In this document: positions 49,026 to 60,879 of the stretch, one piece after another
How positions within the stretch are numbered: the first letter of the stretch is position 1
How the letters are laid out: every line of letters begins with the position of its first letter
Source of the DNA: Bryum argenteum
Taxonomy: Eukaryota; Streptophyta; Bryopsida; Bryales; Bryaceae
Length of the DNA: 64,000 bases
Reading direction: 5' to 3'
Assembly (NCBI GenBank): GCA_037043015.1
Contig: CM073326.1
Coordinates: 19,104,345 to 19,168,344 of the forward strand
Made by a program: the position numbers and the translations under genes
The notes under the pieces: model-generated
The model's input: the letters and a program-made list of their open reading frames with translations, nothing else
What the model was told of the DNA's origin: nothing
The model's database searches: none

Positions 49026-49850
49026 CTGCAAAACCACCCGTCACGTCGGCTATGGCAGTGCTTTCTTAACGTCACTGCAGTAAATCAAACAACAACAAAA
49101 GTCAAACCGCCATAGACAACCTTGACAAGGGCTGAATGCTCCACATCTGAAAACTGATACTCCGTGTGAGCTCTAGGGTGAAAGCCTAGAAGCAGATCCA
49201 GTCCAAGCAGAGAAGACGTACTTCCAATTCTATCCTTCAAATGAGACCATATCTAAGTAAATCCAGTCTCGGTAGGCTCTACCGACAAGCACAAGTAGCT
49301 AGCAAAACCTAAAGACTTATAATCTCCGAGTTTGATAGCATGAATAAAGTTGAGGCCGGAAGAAAAGTCTGCTCATAACTAATGTCTACTGCTAATCAAC
49401 TCAAGGGACGAATGCAACATAAATGAATTGCTCTGTCAGCATCTCAGATTAGTTCTAGGGCAATAGTACACTCACATGTGTAAACTTGTCCTCGTTTGTC
49501 CAACCCAACAAGCCCGATAGCTGGTGATGATAACTCTGCCCCTCTCTTCCGAAACTTGCAACAATGCTGTTACAGACATGCAGTTAGTGTAATGTGAATA
49601 CATAATGAACAGATATACAGAGTAACTTAGCTCACCTGCTTTATAAGCTTCGTCCACTAGATCCACATGCAGGTGAATACCTTACCATTTCATGTATGAT
49701 CGACTCACTATATATAGAACCTTATGATAGATGAGTGAAGTGCGGAACAAGTCAAGCACTGATCCCGGTTCGCGACCGAAGGCAACACCCAAGTCAACAA
49801 CTGAGCCCGACATTCTTTCCTCGTGGAATGTGTTGTTTGATCTCATGCTA
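49026..49850 (-). other. Upstream segment shared with NLR copy 2
   Basis: On the minus strand the stretch 49440-49800 aligns with 62085-62400 on the plus strand. Shared words are CTTGTTCCGCACTTCACTCA, GTGGATCT(A/T)GT(G/A)GAC, GAGTTATCATCA and GTTGGGTTGGACAA. It marks the extent of the inverted duplication. A possible exon with VDLVDEAYKAG-like and GLVGLDKRGQVY-like frames is visible, but I do not recognise it. Confidence 0.55.
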
Positions 49851-52610
49851 CAACGTGAGGCTGAAGCTAGGAACAGTAGAGCAGAATTCTAGCACCAGGT
49901 AGTCTTGCGAGTCAAGGTATCATAAGGAGAGTGCTCAAAACTGGAGGAGTACATGCAATGTGGTGCCAGGCACAAAGGTTCATAATAGCTTCACATTTTA
50001 AGTGTCTCCTGTACTCATCCCAGATATTATAGGGTGTCAAATTAGGGTACCACTTTAAAAACAACTATGTGTTCATCTTAAAAAAATAACATAGCGAATT
50101 GTAGAAGAGTCCCAAAATGATGATTTTACTTTGACTATTCGTTCACTCACATTCTCATTCCACTAAACTTGCTTACACTTTTTACTTTACTAGAGATTAG
50201 GAAATTTGAATGTTAAGGGAACATTCGTAGTATACTCTGTACGATATTTTTAAACTAGTCTATTTTCGGCATGTATAGACCTAGCAGGCGATATCCAGTA
50301 GGGTTAGCAAGTCGGTTATCTATTTAGCGTATTTAGAGTTTAGACCCATTTTTGCAATCGACTTTTTTGGCTGACAAGGCACTCAGGTCAGTTGACCTAC
50401 TATGATCAACTCAGACCCAACATGTAGTACATTCTCCTATGCGAGAGGGGTTGCTAGTTATATACAATCCTTTTGCTAGTATACTGTAACCTCTTGTAGG
50501 TTCTTATTTCCCTTTCTTTTGTGATGCATGTTAATGTCATTAGTCGACCTTTGCTTGTCATATTGTTGTTGCTGTTTTTAGCCTTCTCTATTGCTATGCC
50601 ACCCGCGACCTTGCGAGTTGGTTGTACTTTGACTTGGATAAGGACAGCGACAAGACTAGGCTCTGTTGGAGTATAAATTAGACTCGTTAAGGAGGAACTT
50701 AGAAAACTCCCTTAATACTAAAACTTGAGCCATTTTGAGCATTCACTACACAAGACTTGTTAATTAGTGTTATAGACATCAATTGCAAACCGTAACTACT
50801 AAATGTCACACGTCACCATAGTGTTACAACACTAATTGTCGAACCATAACACTAAATGTGAGAGTATGCATACTTTCTTGCAAGGAGAAGAATTTATTGG
50901 AAGTGGTGCAATTAGTCGCTTGAAGAAAAGAGAAAGGACATTGATTGCAATGGACGCCCAAAGCGAACACTGATATATTGAGCGAGTTCAAAAATAGTCT
51001 TATTTATCTAAAGATATTTGTTATACTAATCTCGCATAACACTTATTGAAAAAATGGTGAGAATACCATTCACTATACAACCTTATGTAAAATGCCTCGG
51101 GCATGATTAAAGCATGGAAGGTAAAAAAACATGTCGGGGGCTTCAAAGCTTGCTGGCCTCACCTACGACTGTATGCGTGCGGGTGAGATTGGAAGATCTG
51201 AACCCGAGTCACTCCGCTGCTCTTCGTGCTCACAAGGAAGGGGAGGGGAGTTAAATATAGTTATTTAAGATGTACATTTGAATTGCAAATTGAAATGACA
51301 TTCCAAAGTTTTTGACTTTTCATATTGGTATTTTGAGTTTAATTTTTGAAAAAAATAATTCTTACATCTTGGAGCCAAGTGTCTTGAAGTACCTAAACAA
51401 ATATGACACCAATCAATGAGCTGTGAATAGTGATGACACAAAGACAATGTATGCAATTATCTTAATAAAGAGTGTCAACTTACAATCAATCAAGAGTTTC
51501 CTCATTGTAGCTTTGATGAGAAGCAATGAGATTTAATTTATAAATCAAGCTTTTATTTAATACCTTAAGAGAGCTGGGGCACTCTTCTTCAATTATTACA
51601 TAAATATATAATGTTTCTTGTTGTATATAGTTGGTAACCATATTTTTCATTTGTTTCATTTTTTATAAGAAATATCATTTCTACTTTACTTACCAAGCTC
51701 CAAAGTTGCTCTTTAATGACTCTTAAGAGTATTTTGCGAGCATTTTGCAACCCAATGCAAGGGTTGTTACATTGCCATGTTCATGTTATACAACTAGGTG
51801 TTTGTGTATGATTCCAATTTTGTCTCTAATGAAGTTTACTATAGCTTATGAAAACCAACAAACAAATTTCACTTCTACTATTGTTGTATAAAATCTTTAT
51901 TTATTATTGACATCACTTTCAATGTGAAATATATCTTCATTGAGCCCACTATTCCTAAAAGTGATCAAAGCTCGAGCGTGGGTAATGTGTGAGCATTGCA
52001 TGAAAAGTAGTCACTCAACAATTCTTATAAGAAACCAAGGGATCTACACGAAAAGAACTTTGTGAAGAGCATATAATATGAAAGGCCTCTAGAAGCTCTT
52101 CAAAATTCAAATGGAATCATGATTGTACTTATCTAACGTCAATCATTTGACTTCTTCTTACTTCATGTAATGACTATTGTAGTATCTAATATTTTGTTGT
52201 AATGATTATTCTATATATTATGTTTTCATGAGTTGGCTTTTAATTTACACTTAACCAATATTATAGGTGAATTTTGATGTTGTTTTGAGCAGTTATGTAT
52301 GACACCTGGTAGCATGTACAATACATTTTAGATCTGAAATTTGAAATTATATATCAAAAATTGATACATCATGTAATGTTTAGGATTTAATTTCTAAAAG
52401 CCCAAGCAACCATGATTTAGTCAATTGTGAAATTACAAAGATCGCAACGTCTCTTAGCAAGTTTTGAAAAGTCTCTTATGTAGGACAAAACATTTGTGAT
52501 TTTAGTATTATTTATATATAATGCTCTCTAAATATCCTGAAGGGTTTTAGTTTACTAATTAGATTATATGAGTCTTTGAACACAAACAAGAGAAGACTAT
52601 TTATGCTACG
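49851..52610. other. AT-rich intergenic stretch
   Basis: No gene or clear transposon. There is a weak tRNA-like B box on the minus strand near 51201-51211. The rest is unstructured as far as I can see. Confidence 0.5.
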
Positions 52611-52815
52611 ACATCCCCTTGTGTTGCCTCCTTGTGCGTGCATTCTTCTTGTGTGCTCCCTCCTTGTGCGCAGCCTCCTTGTGTACGGCCTTGTGGAGCG
52701 CGGCCTCCTTGCATCTCCAGCCTCCTTGTGCGTGGCCTCCTTGTGCGCGACCTCCTTGCATCTTTAGCCTCCTCGTACACGGCCCGCTTGCGTGGGGCTT
52801 CCTCCTTGGGTGAGA
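52611..52815. repeat. Minisatellite built on a CCTCCTTGTGCGxG unit
   Basis: About a dozen degenerate 14-18 bp units (CCTCCTTGTGCGTG, CCTCCTTGTGCGCA, CCTCCTTGCATCT and so on). It opens frames on both strands that code only for repeat peptides (Gln-Gly-Gly-His or Pro-Pro-Cys), so no gene is called. Confidence 0.8.
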
Positions 52816-53633
52816 CCTCTTAGGCAACTTTCTCTCGTAAGATCTTTTCCCAAGATGCCTTGTCGAGGAAGACCTCCTCCTCCTCAACGCAAAATATCAA
52901 AACGGTTTGTAAGGGATTTAGTTGGAAATATTTGGTACCTCTTCAAATATGAGACTTGGCCCTTGCATGTAACGTACTTTTCTTGCTCTTTATTTCTCAC
53001 CTCCATTTGCATTGAAAGGTTGCGGATTTCTTTACTATATTTTCAACTTTGCTTTGCGCATTCTTTTCAATGTTATATAGTTTACTATGGATTTCGATAC
53101 TTTCGTGAACTTATTGCTCAATTCCTTGATTCGCTTTTTCCACATGCTCTTTGCTCGAACTAGTTATACAAGATTGTAAGTGCATGTTGACATGGGCACA
53201 AAAATTTGTCCTCGACTCCTCCGTAAGCAAGGAATTGATTCCTTAAATTCTTGAAAAATGGCTATTGTCTGTAACCTAATCCTTCTACCTAATCCTTCTA
53301 GTTCAACATTTCCAAACGTGGCCATCATCTGTGACCTAATCCTTCTTGCTTTTCACATTCAAACTCCATCTTTGTTGCATTGTTGAGGGTTTCTTTTCTT
53401 TTCTCTTTTTTTACAATTTGTTCCAACACCTTCCACCAACACCGCATAATTACGTGGTGATCCCTTTTATGTTGAATGCTTGTACAATTGCTTAGATTTT
53501 GTGCTTGACCAAATACTGTTCCCCTCATTTGAAAAGAACTCCTCTTAAAAAAATGCGTTTCTCTTCTTTCTTTTTATGCTTTTCTTGGTTTGTGAGGACT
53601 AACCCACCGTTTCTATCGCCCAGGTGTGCGGCC

Positions 53634-55054
53634 ATGTCAACCACCGACACCACCATGGAGAATTCCCAGACGCAAGGTTCGTCGCACATTCGCGTCACTC
53701 GAGCACAAGCGTCAAATGCATCGCACGATCGTAAGCGCTCGGCATCCGATGTTGGACCTTGGAGCAGAGCAGAACAAGTAGGCATTGTTGATGTGGTGTT
53801 TTCGAATCTGGCATTCCTGCAAAGCCTGAGCGCTAGGGCGATTCTAAGTAGCAGGAGCGTCTCCAAATCGTGGGCTGCTTGGTACTCCAGCAACACCGAA
53901 ATCATCACACAAGCCCGCAGCCAATCCGACAGCACCGACTGGTACTTCCCCCTCTTCGGAAAGCTTGAATGTCACAAGGAGATGACATGGTCAGGAATTT
54001 GGCATGCGGATGCACGCCATTCCTCTGAAAAGCAGCTCTCCGCTCTTCCTAACCTGGACTACCTCAAATTCATGTGCGGGCAGGGGTTGCACCTTCATCA
54101 CGAGATCCTTGCCGTAGCAGGTGGCCTCCTTCTCACCACCAGCCGGAGGAGGTATGAGATTAACGACCTTATGGATCCGGAAGTAACACCCCGCGATCTG
54201 GTGGTGTCGAATCCGCTCACAAGACATGCTCAGGCTCTTCCACTCTTCCAGTGGCAAAGTCCAGAAGTGGATGCCGTCCTTGTGGACTACCACATGCTGG
54301 TGGACGATCAGTCCAACACGTATAAGGTGATAGTGTACAGTTATGCTTTCGGCCGTAGTGGCCCATCAATTCTGGTGTATGACTCGGCATCAGAGTTGTG
54401 GAGGCTTGTGTTGGGAAAACACTTAGGATCCAGCCTACACATCCAGCCTACAATCAACTTCCCATTACATATCACGGTACATCATGCATGCTCGGGCGTT
54501 TATTCTTCGCTCGTACTCGAGCTATTAGTGATACGGAGGCTCAGAACGATCCACTGCTTCACGGTGTTCTCCGCCTGTTTGAAGCCGACATCGGGGATGG
54601 GCATTGGATCAACAAGGCTGATTTCCCATTGCGCAGATCGAATGACAACAGAGTAGAGATGATTGGATTGGACGCTGGGCGACGCCGCACAAGGACCGGG
54701 ATGAGCACCATGCATAATTGGGAGCTGGTGGAGTGCATGGGGCGTATCTTTGCTGTTCTCCCAACATTGCTCAACGAGGTGCTGCACCCATGGGGACCTG
54801 TGCAACCGGATGATGATGCAGGTTGTGCAGCTGCAGTGAGTACATGGGGCTACAAGTACATGCCCGTGCAATTCTATATCGTGCAGGTGGACGGCGCAGT
54901 TGCCGAGAATGGATATCTTGCACACGGTGTAGTTCGCATTGAGGTCCCAAATGACAGGAAGGGGTGCGAGTACCTGACTCGAAGACGGTCGTTGATTCGA
55001 AAGATGTGTATTCGCAAGTCTAGTCGGGTGATGGGTGCACTCGAAAATACATGA
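53634..55054 (+). pseudogene. F-box-like protein gene, copy 1, one frame break
   Basis: Intronless. From ATG 53634 (MSTTDTTMENSQTQGSSHIR) one frame runs to about 54450, and the homologous continuation to 55054 is in another frame, so one indel lies around 54400-54480. That could be a true break, a sequencing error or a tiny intron. Residues about 45-85 (VDVVFSNLAFL..ARAILSSRSVSKSWAAW) fit a weak F-box: the L-R-x-V-x-K-x-W end is clear, the start poor. Downstream are LAVAGGLLLTTS, DLVVSNPLT, ILVYDSASELWRLVLG (the Kelch/F-box-associated SxxW pattern) and LLHGVLRLFEADIG. Such proteins are substrate adaptors of SCF ubiquitin ligases; the role here is inferred. A diverged inverted copy lies at 55622-57020. 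Confidence 0.65.
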
Positions 55055-55621
55055 TCAATGCGTAAGAATTGGTTCTCGTGCACACCCAAGGGGAGCGAGA
55101 TTTGGATAACGTGTGAGGAGGATTATCTTCTGCAGTACTATATCATATCCGGCAAGTTCAAAACGTACATCATTCCGTGTGAGCGTACTGAGCGTATTTT
55201 GCATGTGAATCAATGTAACTTTGTGTATAGGCCGAGCTTTCATTTGAAACCTTAGTGCAGGTTCTTGCACTCGTAGAGCAGGTGCTATAGAATGCTCTCA
55301 TTGTACATGGGATTGTACTTTCTTGGTTTGTGAAGCAAACTTTTGACTCTTGGAGGCTTTCCATCCCCTTACCACCAGGTTGACTTGCTAGTTTAAAGTT
55401 TTTGGTAAAAAAAAATTATATTTATTTTTTGGATAGTGTGCAATTTGTGTAGTTGTGTCTTTCTCCTTATTATTTGTAAGTGTATGAAATATATATATAT
55501 AAAAATAATGACAGAGAAGGGCAATGATTGTTACACCAGAAATAAATGTGAAATTATGCCCGAACCAAGAGCTATATAGCATAATGTAAAAGGTACCATA
55601 AGTGACACCTTCTATGGAGGC

Positions 55622-57020
55622 TCAAATTTTGACCACCTCTACTAAAAACCAATTAAAATCATGCTTGGTGAATTCATTTAAAATAGCCTTGGTAATGACT
55701 CTCTCAATACCCACTAATCCATGTGCAGGATAATGATCATACCCATCATTCCCAACGGAGCCGTCCCAATGAAAGACATAAACTTGCACATGCATGTACT
55801 TGGAGCTCAATGTACTCGCAGAACCGGGTCGCACAGGACTCCATGGGTGCATCACTTCGTCAAGCCTTGCACTCCACCAGCTCCATGTTGTGCATGGTGC
55901 TCATTGCGTTGTCAATTACCTCGATTATCCCGATTATCAATAACCCGATTATCTTCACTCTGGTATCTTGCGACCTTCGCAGTGAAAACTCACTTGCACT
56001 GCCCAGACCGAATGTCGGCTTCGAAGAGGCGGAGAACACCGTGCAGCAGTGGATCCTTTAACAACTCCATATCAGTATCGGCTCGTATATCAGCGAAGTA
56101 AATATTTCCTTGTAAAGTACATCGTGTCGAGGTCGCCATCATATGCACACCCAAGCATAGGCTCCATCCATGGATGCTCGCCCAAAACAAGCTCCCATGA
56201 CACAGAAGTCGATTCATAAACGTGAATTGCTGGGCCTGGACGATCCAAAGAGTAACAGTGGACAGTAACCTTCTATGTGTTCGCCTTGTCGTCCACCAGC
56301 ATGTGCATGTTCGGAGGGTACCCATCCCAAAGTAGAATCAGCGTATCGAATGATAGAAATACCCGGAGTTTGTGTGTTTAATGATACGATACCACCAGAG
56401 AGGGCGTCTCTGCCGCCTTCGCACGTACGCTCGAGCTGCACGTCCATCCATAGACTCCGCCGGCTGGTAGTGAGAAGGAGGCCCGGGAGGCCACCTGAGG
56501 CCACCTGAGGCCACCTGCTCTGGCAAGGATCGCGTGTTCGAGGTGCGATTCCAGCCCTCGTATGCATTGGATGTAACCCAGGCTCCGAAGAGCGGAGAAC
56601 TGCATTCATGAGGAATGGCGTGCATCTACATACCAGATTCCTAACCATGTCAGCTCTGCGTGCCCTTCTACCTTTCGGAAGAGTGGCGGGCCTGTGCAAT
56701 GATGTCCATGTTTGCGTGATGCCATACAGCCCACGATTTGCAGACACCCTTGTACTTTGCAAAGGCGCGCGGACGTTCATACTTTATAAGAATGTCGGAC
56801 GGACTCGAGAATAGGACGTTCAGAGTGCCGCCGAAATAGGGGTCGCTCCAAACTCCTCCAGAACCGGAAACTCCTCCAGAACCGCATGCCGCTAGCTTCA
56901 ACTCGTGGCCGTGCTTTCTGTTCCCGAAAATGTGAGGGACATCATGAGCATTTGGGTTGTTGACGAGAATGTGCGAAGAGTCGTCGCCATATGGGTCCTC
57001 CATGGTGTCTGTAGACATGG
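55622..57020 (-). pseudogene. F-box-like gene, copy 2, decayed
   Basis: Convergent with copy 1 and homologous along its length. MSTDTMED.. starts at 57018; DILIKYERPRAFAKYKGVCKSW matches the F-box end near 56740-56800; LAILARAGG corresponds to ILAVAGG; LLHGVLRLFEADI at about 56050 and MMHPWSPVRPGS at 55855 match the C-terminal part. Several frame breaks split it. GAGGCCACCT is repeated three times near 56488-56518. The copies also share some sequence just upstream of the ATG. Confidence 0.7.
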
Positions 57021-57264
57021 CAGCCGCAAACCTAGCTGCACAAGATATAAAATCAATGCGTGACACCCAAGAAAATCCACAATAAGAAAAGAAGTTTTAA
57101 GTAAAGAAACGAAGGATCATGTTTAGCTAAGAAGGAAATGTTCATATGGCAATGGAAGTAAGAATACAAATTAGGAGTACTTCTTATAAAAATCAATAGG
57201 AATCTCTCATTGTGCTTCATCATTGTGGGTTTTTTCGAAAGGATAAGCTTACAATGTAATTGAG

Positions 57265-58958
57265 GTTCACTACAACAAATCCAGCCCAATGTGACTAGGT
57301 TTTATGACTAAAATCGGGCATAAATCAAAATGTGACTAGCACCATCTGTAGTCATTTGGACTTAGACGCTTCGGACAATCTGACTAGCAGTCATATCGGA
57401 CATTTTTTGTTCCCAATACTGCGTTCCCACACTGTTTTGGGACCTCAAATAGGGACGTGCACTCGGACTTGGGAAAATATGACTGTGTAGAGTCACATAT
57501 GTGTGACTACATAAAGTCATCAATTTGAAAATAGTGACTATGTAGAGTCACATATGTGTGACTACATATAGTCATCAATATGAAGATAGTGACTAATTGT
57601 AGTGAGGTATCAGTCAACACATATATGGTTTTTTCACCATGCATAGAAATGTAATGGTGACTGCATTGAGTCATATTTTTGGCTGACGTCGAATGTGACT
57701 ATGTGGAGTCATAGTTAATGTCGTCAACGTGGAATGTGACTCTATGAAGTCATATTTTATGTTGTTGACATGGAATATTAATGTTAGTTATGTTTTTAGC
57801 TGCCGTGGATTATGATTGTGCACCGTCGTAGTATAGATGACTGGTTTCAATAAAAGGATAGATGACTTGTTTCAGTCAAGGGTAGATGACTGGTTTCAGT
57901 GAAGGGTAGATGATTGGTTTTAGTCACAGTATTGGAAAGAGTGACTTGTGGTAGTGATAAAATTTTTACCGTGTATGTGGCCCTATGACTGCGTAGAGTG
58001 ATGATTTCTTTGACTGAAATTCACATTCCACATCAGTACCAAAATCATACAATGGAGACGTATACGTGGGATTCAATGGAAGATACATACAAGGTTCAAG
58101 AAATTGCAACAATGTTCAACTGTACTTAATACTCTCTAGATTGTAAACTTGATTAAAGACGAGAGAGGATCATGCATGAAACACAATACGTCAAAGAAGT
58201 TCATATAGCTTTTGGGTGGACAATTGAGTTGTTGCCTCATAGCCATTCAATAGAAAGTGCCAAAGAAAAAGAACATGTAAAATCACTTCTCTTCTATCAA
58301 ATGTGACCCTCTAAGTATTCATCTATACTCCTACCTCTAAGTACTACTCAAGACTCCTACCTCAAAGTACTCAACACCTCTACCTTCAACAATCTTCTAA
58401 GAGAGAGAGAGAGAAAGAAAGAAAGAAAGAGAGCTCAAAAAATGAAGGGCTGGAGGCTGGTTGCCCTTAATATTCTCAACCCTAACCCTAACCCTAAACA
58501 AAAATGGAGGCAAGGTCCACCTTTGTCACGTGTCATTTTTTACTGAGTCTTTTAGGGGTTTATGACTTTGTAGAGTCATCAAATTGAAATATATGACTAC
58601 TATTAGTCACGTTAAGGACTACGTGACTACATGTAGTCACCCAAACCAACTCTATGACATCACTAAGTCATACATAAACCAAATACCAATACCATACAAC
58701 TATGTTAGATATGACTGCATATAGTAAGCAATCAAAGCATGACTATGGGAACTGCGCAGGGGAACATATGTCTCGTTCCCGTAGACGTTTCCATCCACGT
58801 CCTCAAAAAAATGACTACGTTTATGACTAGTCCATGACTAGTCTGTGACTAGACCGTCTTATGACTGATTTTTGACTAAACTGATGACTGATGTGACTAC
58901 GCAGTCACATAGGCCGGTTTACATCTAGTCACATTGGGTTGGATTTGTTGTAGTGGTT
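57265..58958. mobile_element. CACTA-type non-autonomous transposon, 1688 bp
   Basis: Body 57268-58955 begins CACTACAACAAATCCA and ends with its inverse TGGATTTGTTGTAGTG. Homology between the ends continues inward (CCCAATGTGACTAG). The 3-bp target duplication GTT is at 57265-57267 and 58956-58958. There is no transposase frame. The interior is packed with TGACTA/TAGTCA words in both orientations, like the subterminal protein-binding repeats of CACTA elements but spread across the element. A short CCCTAACCCTAACCCTAA run lies near 58480. Confidence 0.92.
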
Positions 58959-59111
58959 GTTGTGTCTATGCATGGATTGTAAGGATGGATCCTATATACA
59001 ATTTTCAATGCTCACACAATATGTCGTAATGTGAAGATGAAAATGGAATGGAAGTACATGTGAAATATGTTGCTATGAAGTTAAGGTCTCCTTTGTGTGA
59101 AGGAGAGACGG

Positions 59112-59342
59112 AAAAAACTCCAACCTATTTTAAGGCGAGCGTAAATAAAGTGATAATTTAGCTTCTCTATTAACATATGCCCAAGAGGTCAGAACACAAG
59201 GGGTGAGACTTTTAATTGATACTTTCTGGGACGAACTATCTATGTTGGTTGTCACGTGGTCATTAGTGCCTTAGAGATGACACGATAATGAAATAGTTGA
59301 CATGTGGTCACCCAAAGGACTCTAAGGTTCCCATACAACACT
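59112..59342 (-). mobile_element. SINE copy, same family as 8684, diverged
   Basis: Aligns with 8684-8905: ACTCCAACCTAT at the 3' end, GCGTAAATAAAGTG, CATTAGTGCCTTAGAGAT, then CAAAGGACTCTAAGGTTCCC and CATACAAC. The tRNA-like head is lost. No clean target duplication. Confidence 0.72.
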
Positions 59343-59902
59343 TGTGAGCATGAAGGGACACTAAGTATACAATTGTATATTGAATTTCTTTATTCTTGAA
59401 ACTAGTATATACTTGTGTACTCCGGAGTCCGGACATGAAAAAAAATAAGATAAAATATTTGATTTTGTGAGTAAGGTTCACCTCTTTGTTATATATATTA
59501 TGGTTAACTCCTTCTTTGCTCTCATTATCATGTCCCTTCGATTCTTTGTTATATTATTAGGATCTAATAAACTTGAATGACAATAAAATATCACTTACCA
59601 AAACTCTTAGTAATGAGTAGTAGTGTATAAAGCCGTGGAGTACTATGATACACATCTAATGTTTTAAATTTTAGAGATTAAGAAATGAAAACTATACCAC
59701 CTTAAAAGGAATTGCAGCTCGAAAAATTAAAAAAAGTCGCGGCTTGAAAGTCCTTGATATTGAATAAAAAGGTAAAGATGAATGAGTCAAAAAAGTAAGT
59801 CTAAAATGTTGAAAGAGAAATTAAAATTGCAGAGTAGATTCAAAAGTGAAGGAACTTTAACTTACCAATCTAAACGTCCGAATGTTCATATTTTAAACGA
59901 GT

Positions 59903-60279
59903 CACTAGTAGAAAAGTGGTTTAAGTATAACAAGCACTATATTAATGAGTACATTCTTAGTGACAATTTACACCCAAGGTGGGTGTAAATTGCGAGTGGG
60001 CAAGGGCATGATATGGGTACCACTAAGACACGTCTCATTATGTGTGACCTATGTGTGATTCATTATATATGTGCCAGAAATTCCTTTTTTAACTACATGT
60101 CATCTATAATACCATCTGGTTAGAATAATTTTTCAATATTGTTTTTTTTATCAAAAAATAGTTTAAAAGAAATTACACTATTTTGGAGGGGTACCCAAGT
60201 ACCCAACTTCCCATATCACACCCTTATCCAAGTGCAAGGTGTACTCGTGTGGTATACTCAAACTACTTTTCTACTAGTG
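59903..60279. mobile_element. CACTA-like MITE, 377 bp
   Basis: The left end starts CACTAGTAGAAAAGTGGTTT; the right end in reverse complement starts CACTAGTAGAAAAGTAGTTT; 25 of 27 terminal bases match. Inner inverted homology continues (AAGGGCATGATATGGG against AAGGGTGTGATATGGG). A perfect 13-bp hairpin with a 3-nt loop lies at 59964-59992. The flanking triplets AGT and TCT do not match, so the insertion is old or the site has mutated. Confidence 0.8.
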
Positions 60280-60450
60280 TCTCATGATAAAAAATACCAT
60301 TGTTTCATCCTTCTTCAACTATTTTTTGTCCACAGAAAAATACATATGAAAGGTTCTGAGATATACTAGTCAAGGTTTTTCAATGTTTTAGCTTGTCATC
60401 AAAAATGTCAAATTTCAACATTCAACACATTCCATGGACGGCGGACCATG

Positions 60451-60819
60451 TTAACCCTTAAACGCCTGAGCGACCCCGAGGGGGCCGTTTCCAACAGAAT
60501 CTCTTCTGTAGCTCTCAAACACAATAACCTTTCACTTATATTTTGATGTCAAATTGGTCACCTTCTTCTCATGCATTCAAAAAGTGAAATTTTACAATTC
60601 AAATCACAATTTGTATGAGGGATATTGTGCTTTGAAAGGATTGTGGTAGGTAGGTTGGGGTTGTACGATACTTGTAGGAGGTTGCAAGCTCATCATTGAT
60701 TGGATCATTCATGATGCCCAAGTTCAAAAAGTGCACTATTCATGATGCCCAAGTGCAAAAGATGTTGTGATCCAATACTAGGCTGCCCAAATCCGTATAG
60801 CTAGGCGTTTAAGGGTTAA
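60451..60819. mobile_element. TTAA-flanked, piggyBac-like MITE
   Basis: Ends TTAACCCTTAAACGCCT (60451-60467) and AGGCGTTTAAGGGTTAA (60803-60819) are perfect 17-bp inverses, including a TTAA at each side. TTAA plus a CCC start is the piggyBac pattern. No ORF. Inside is a direct duplication of TCATGATGCCCAAGT (about 60709-60750). Confidence 0.8.
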
Positions 60820-60879
60820 GTACTTCACTTCTGTTCAAGAGGTTGGCATGAGCAGGTTGAAGTGTGTGACACCTGCCTT

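Noticed and set aside
51110-51260. SINE-like fragment with GGTTCAGATCT on the minus strand
   Set aside because: B box imperfect, no tail, no target duplication.
52576-52887. ORFs on both strands with Cys/Leu/Ala- or His/Gly/Lys-rich repeats
   Set aside because: All come from the CCTCCTTGTGCG minisatellite.
58470-58500. Interstitial telomere repeat (CCCTAAC)n
   Set aside because: Only about three units, inside the CACTA element, and not the usual plant CCCTAAA.
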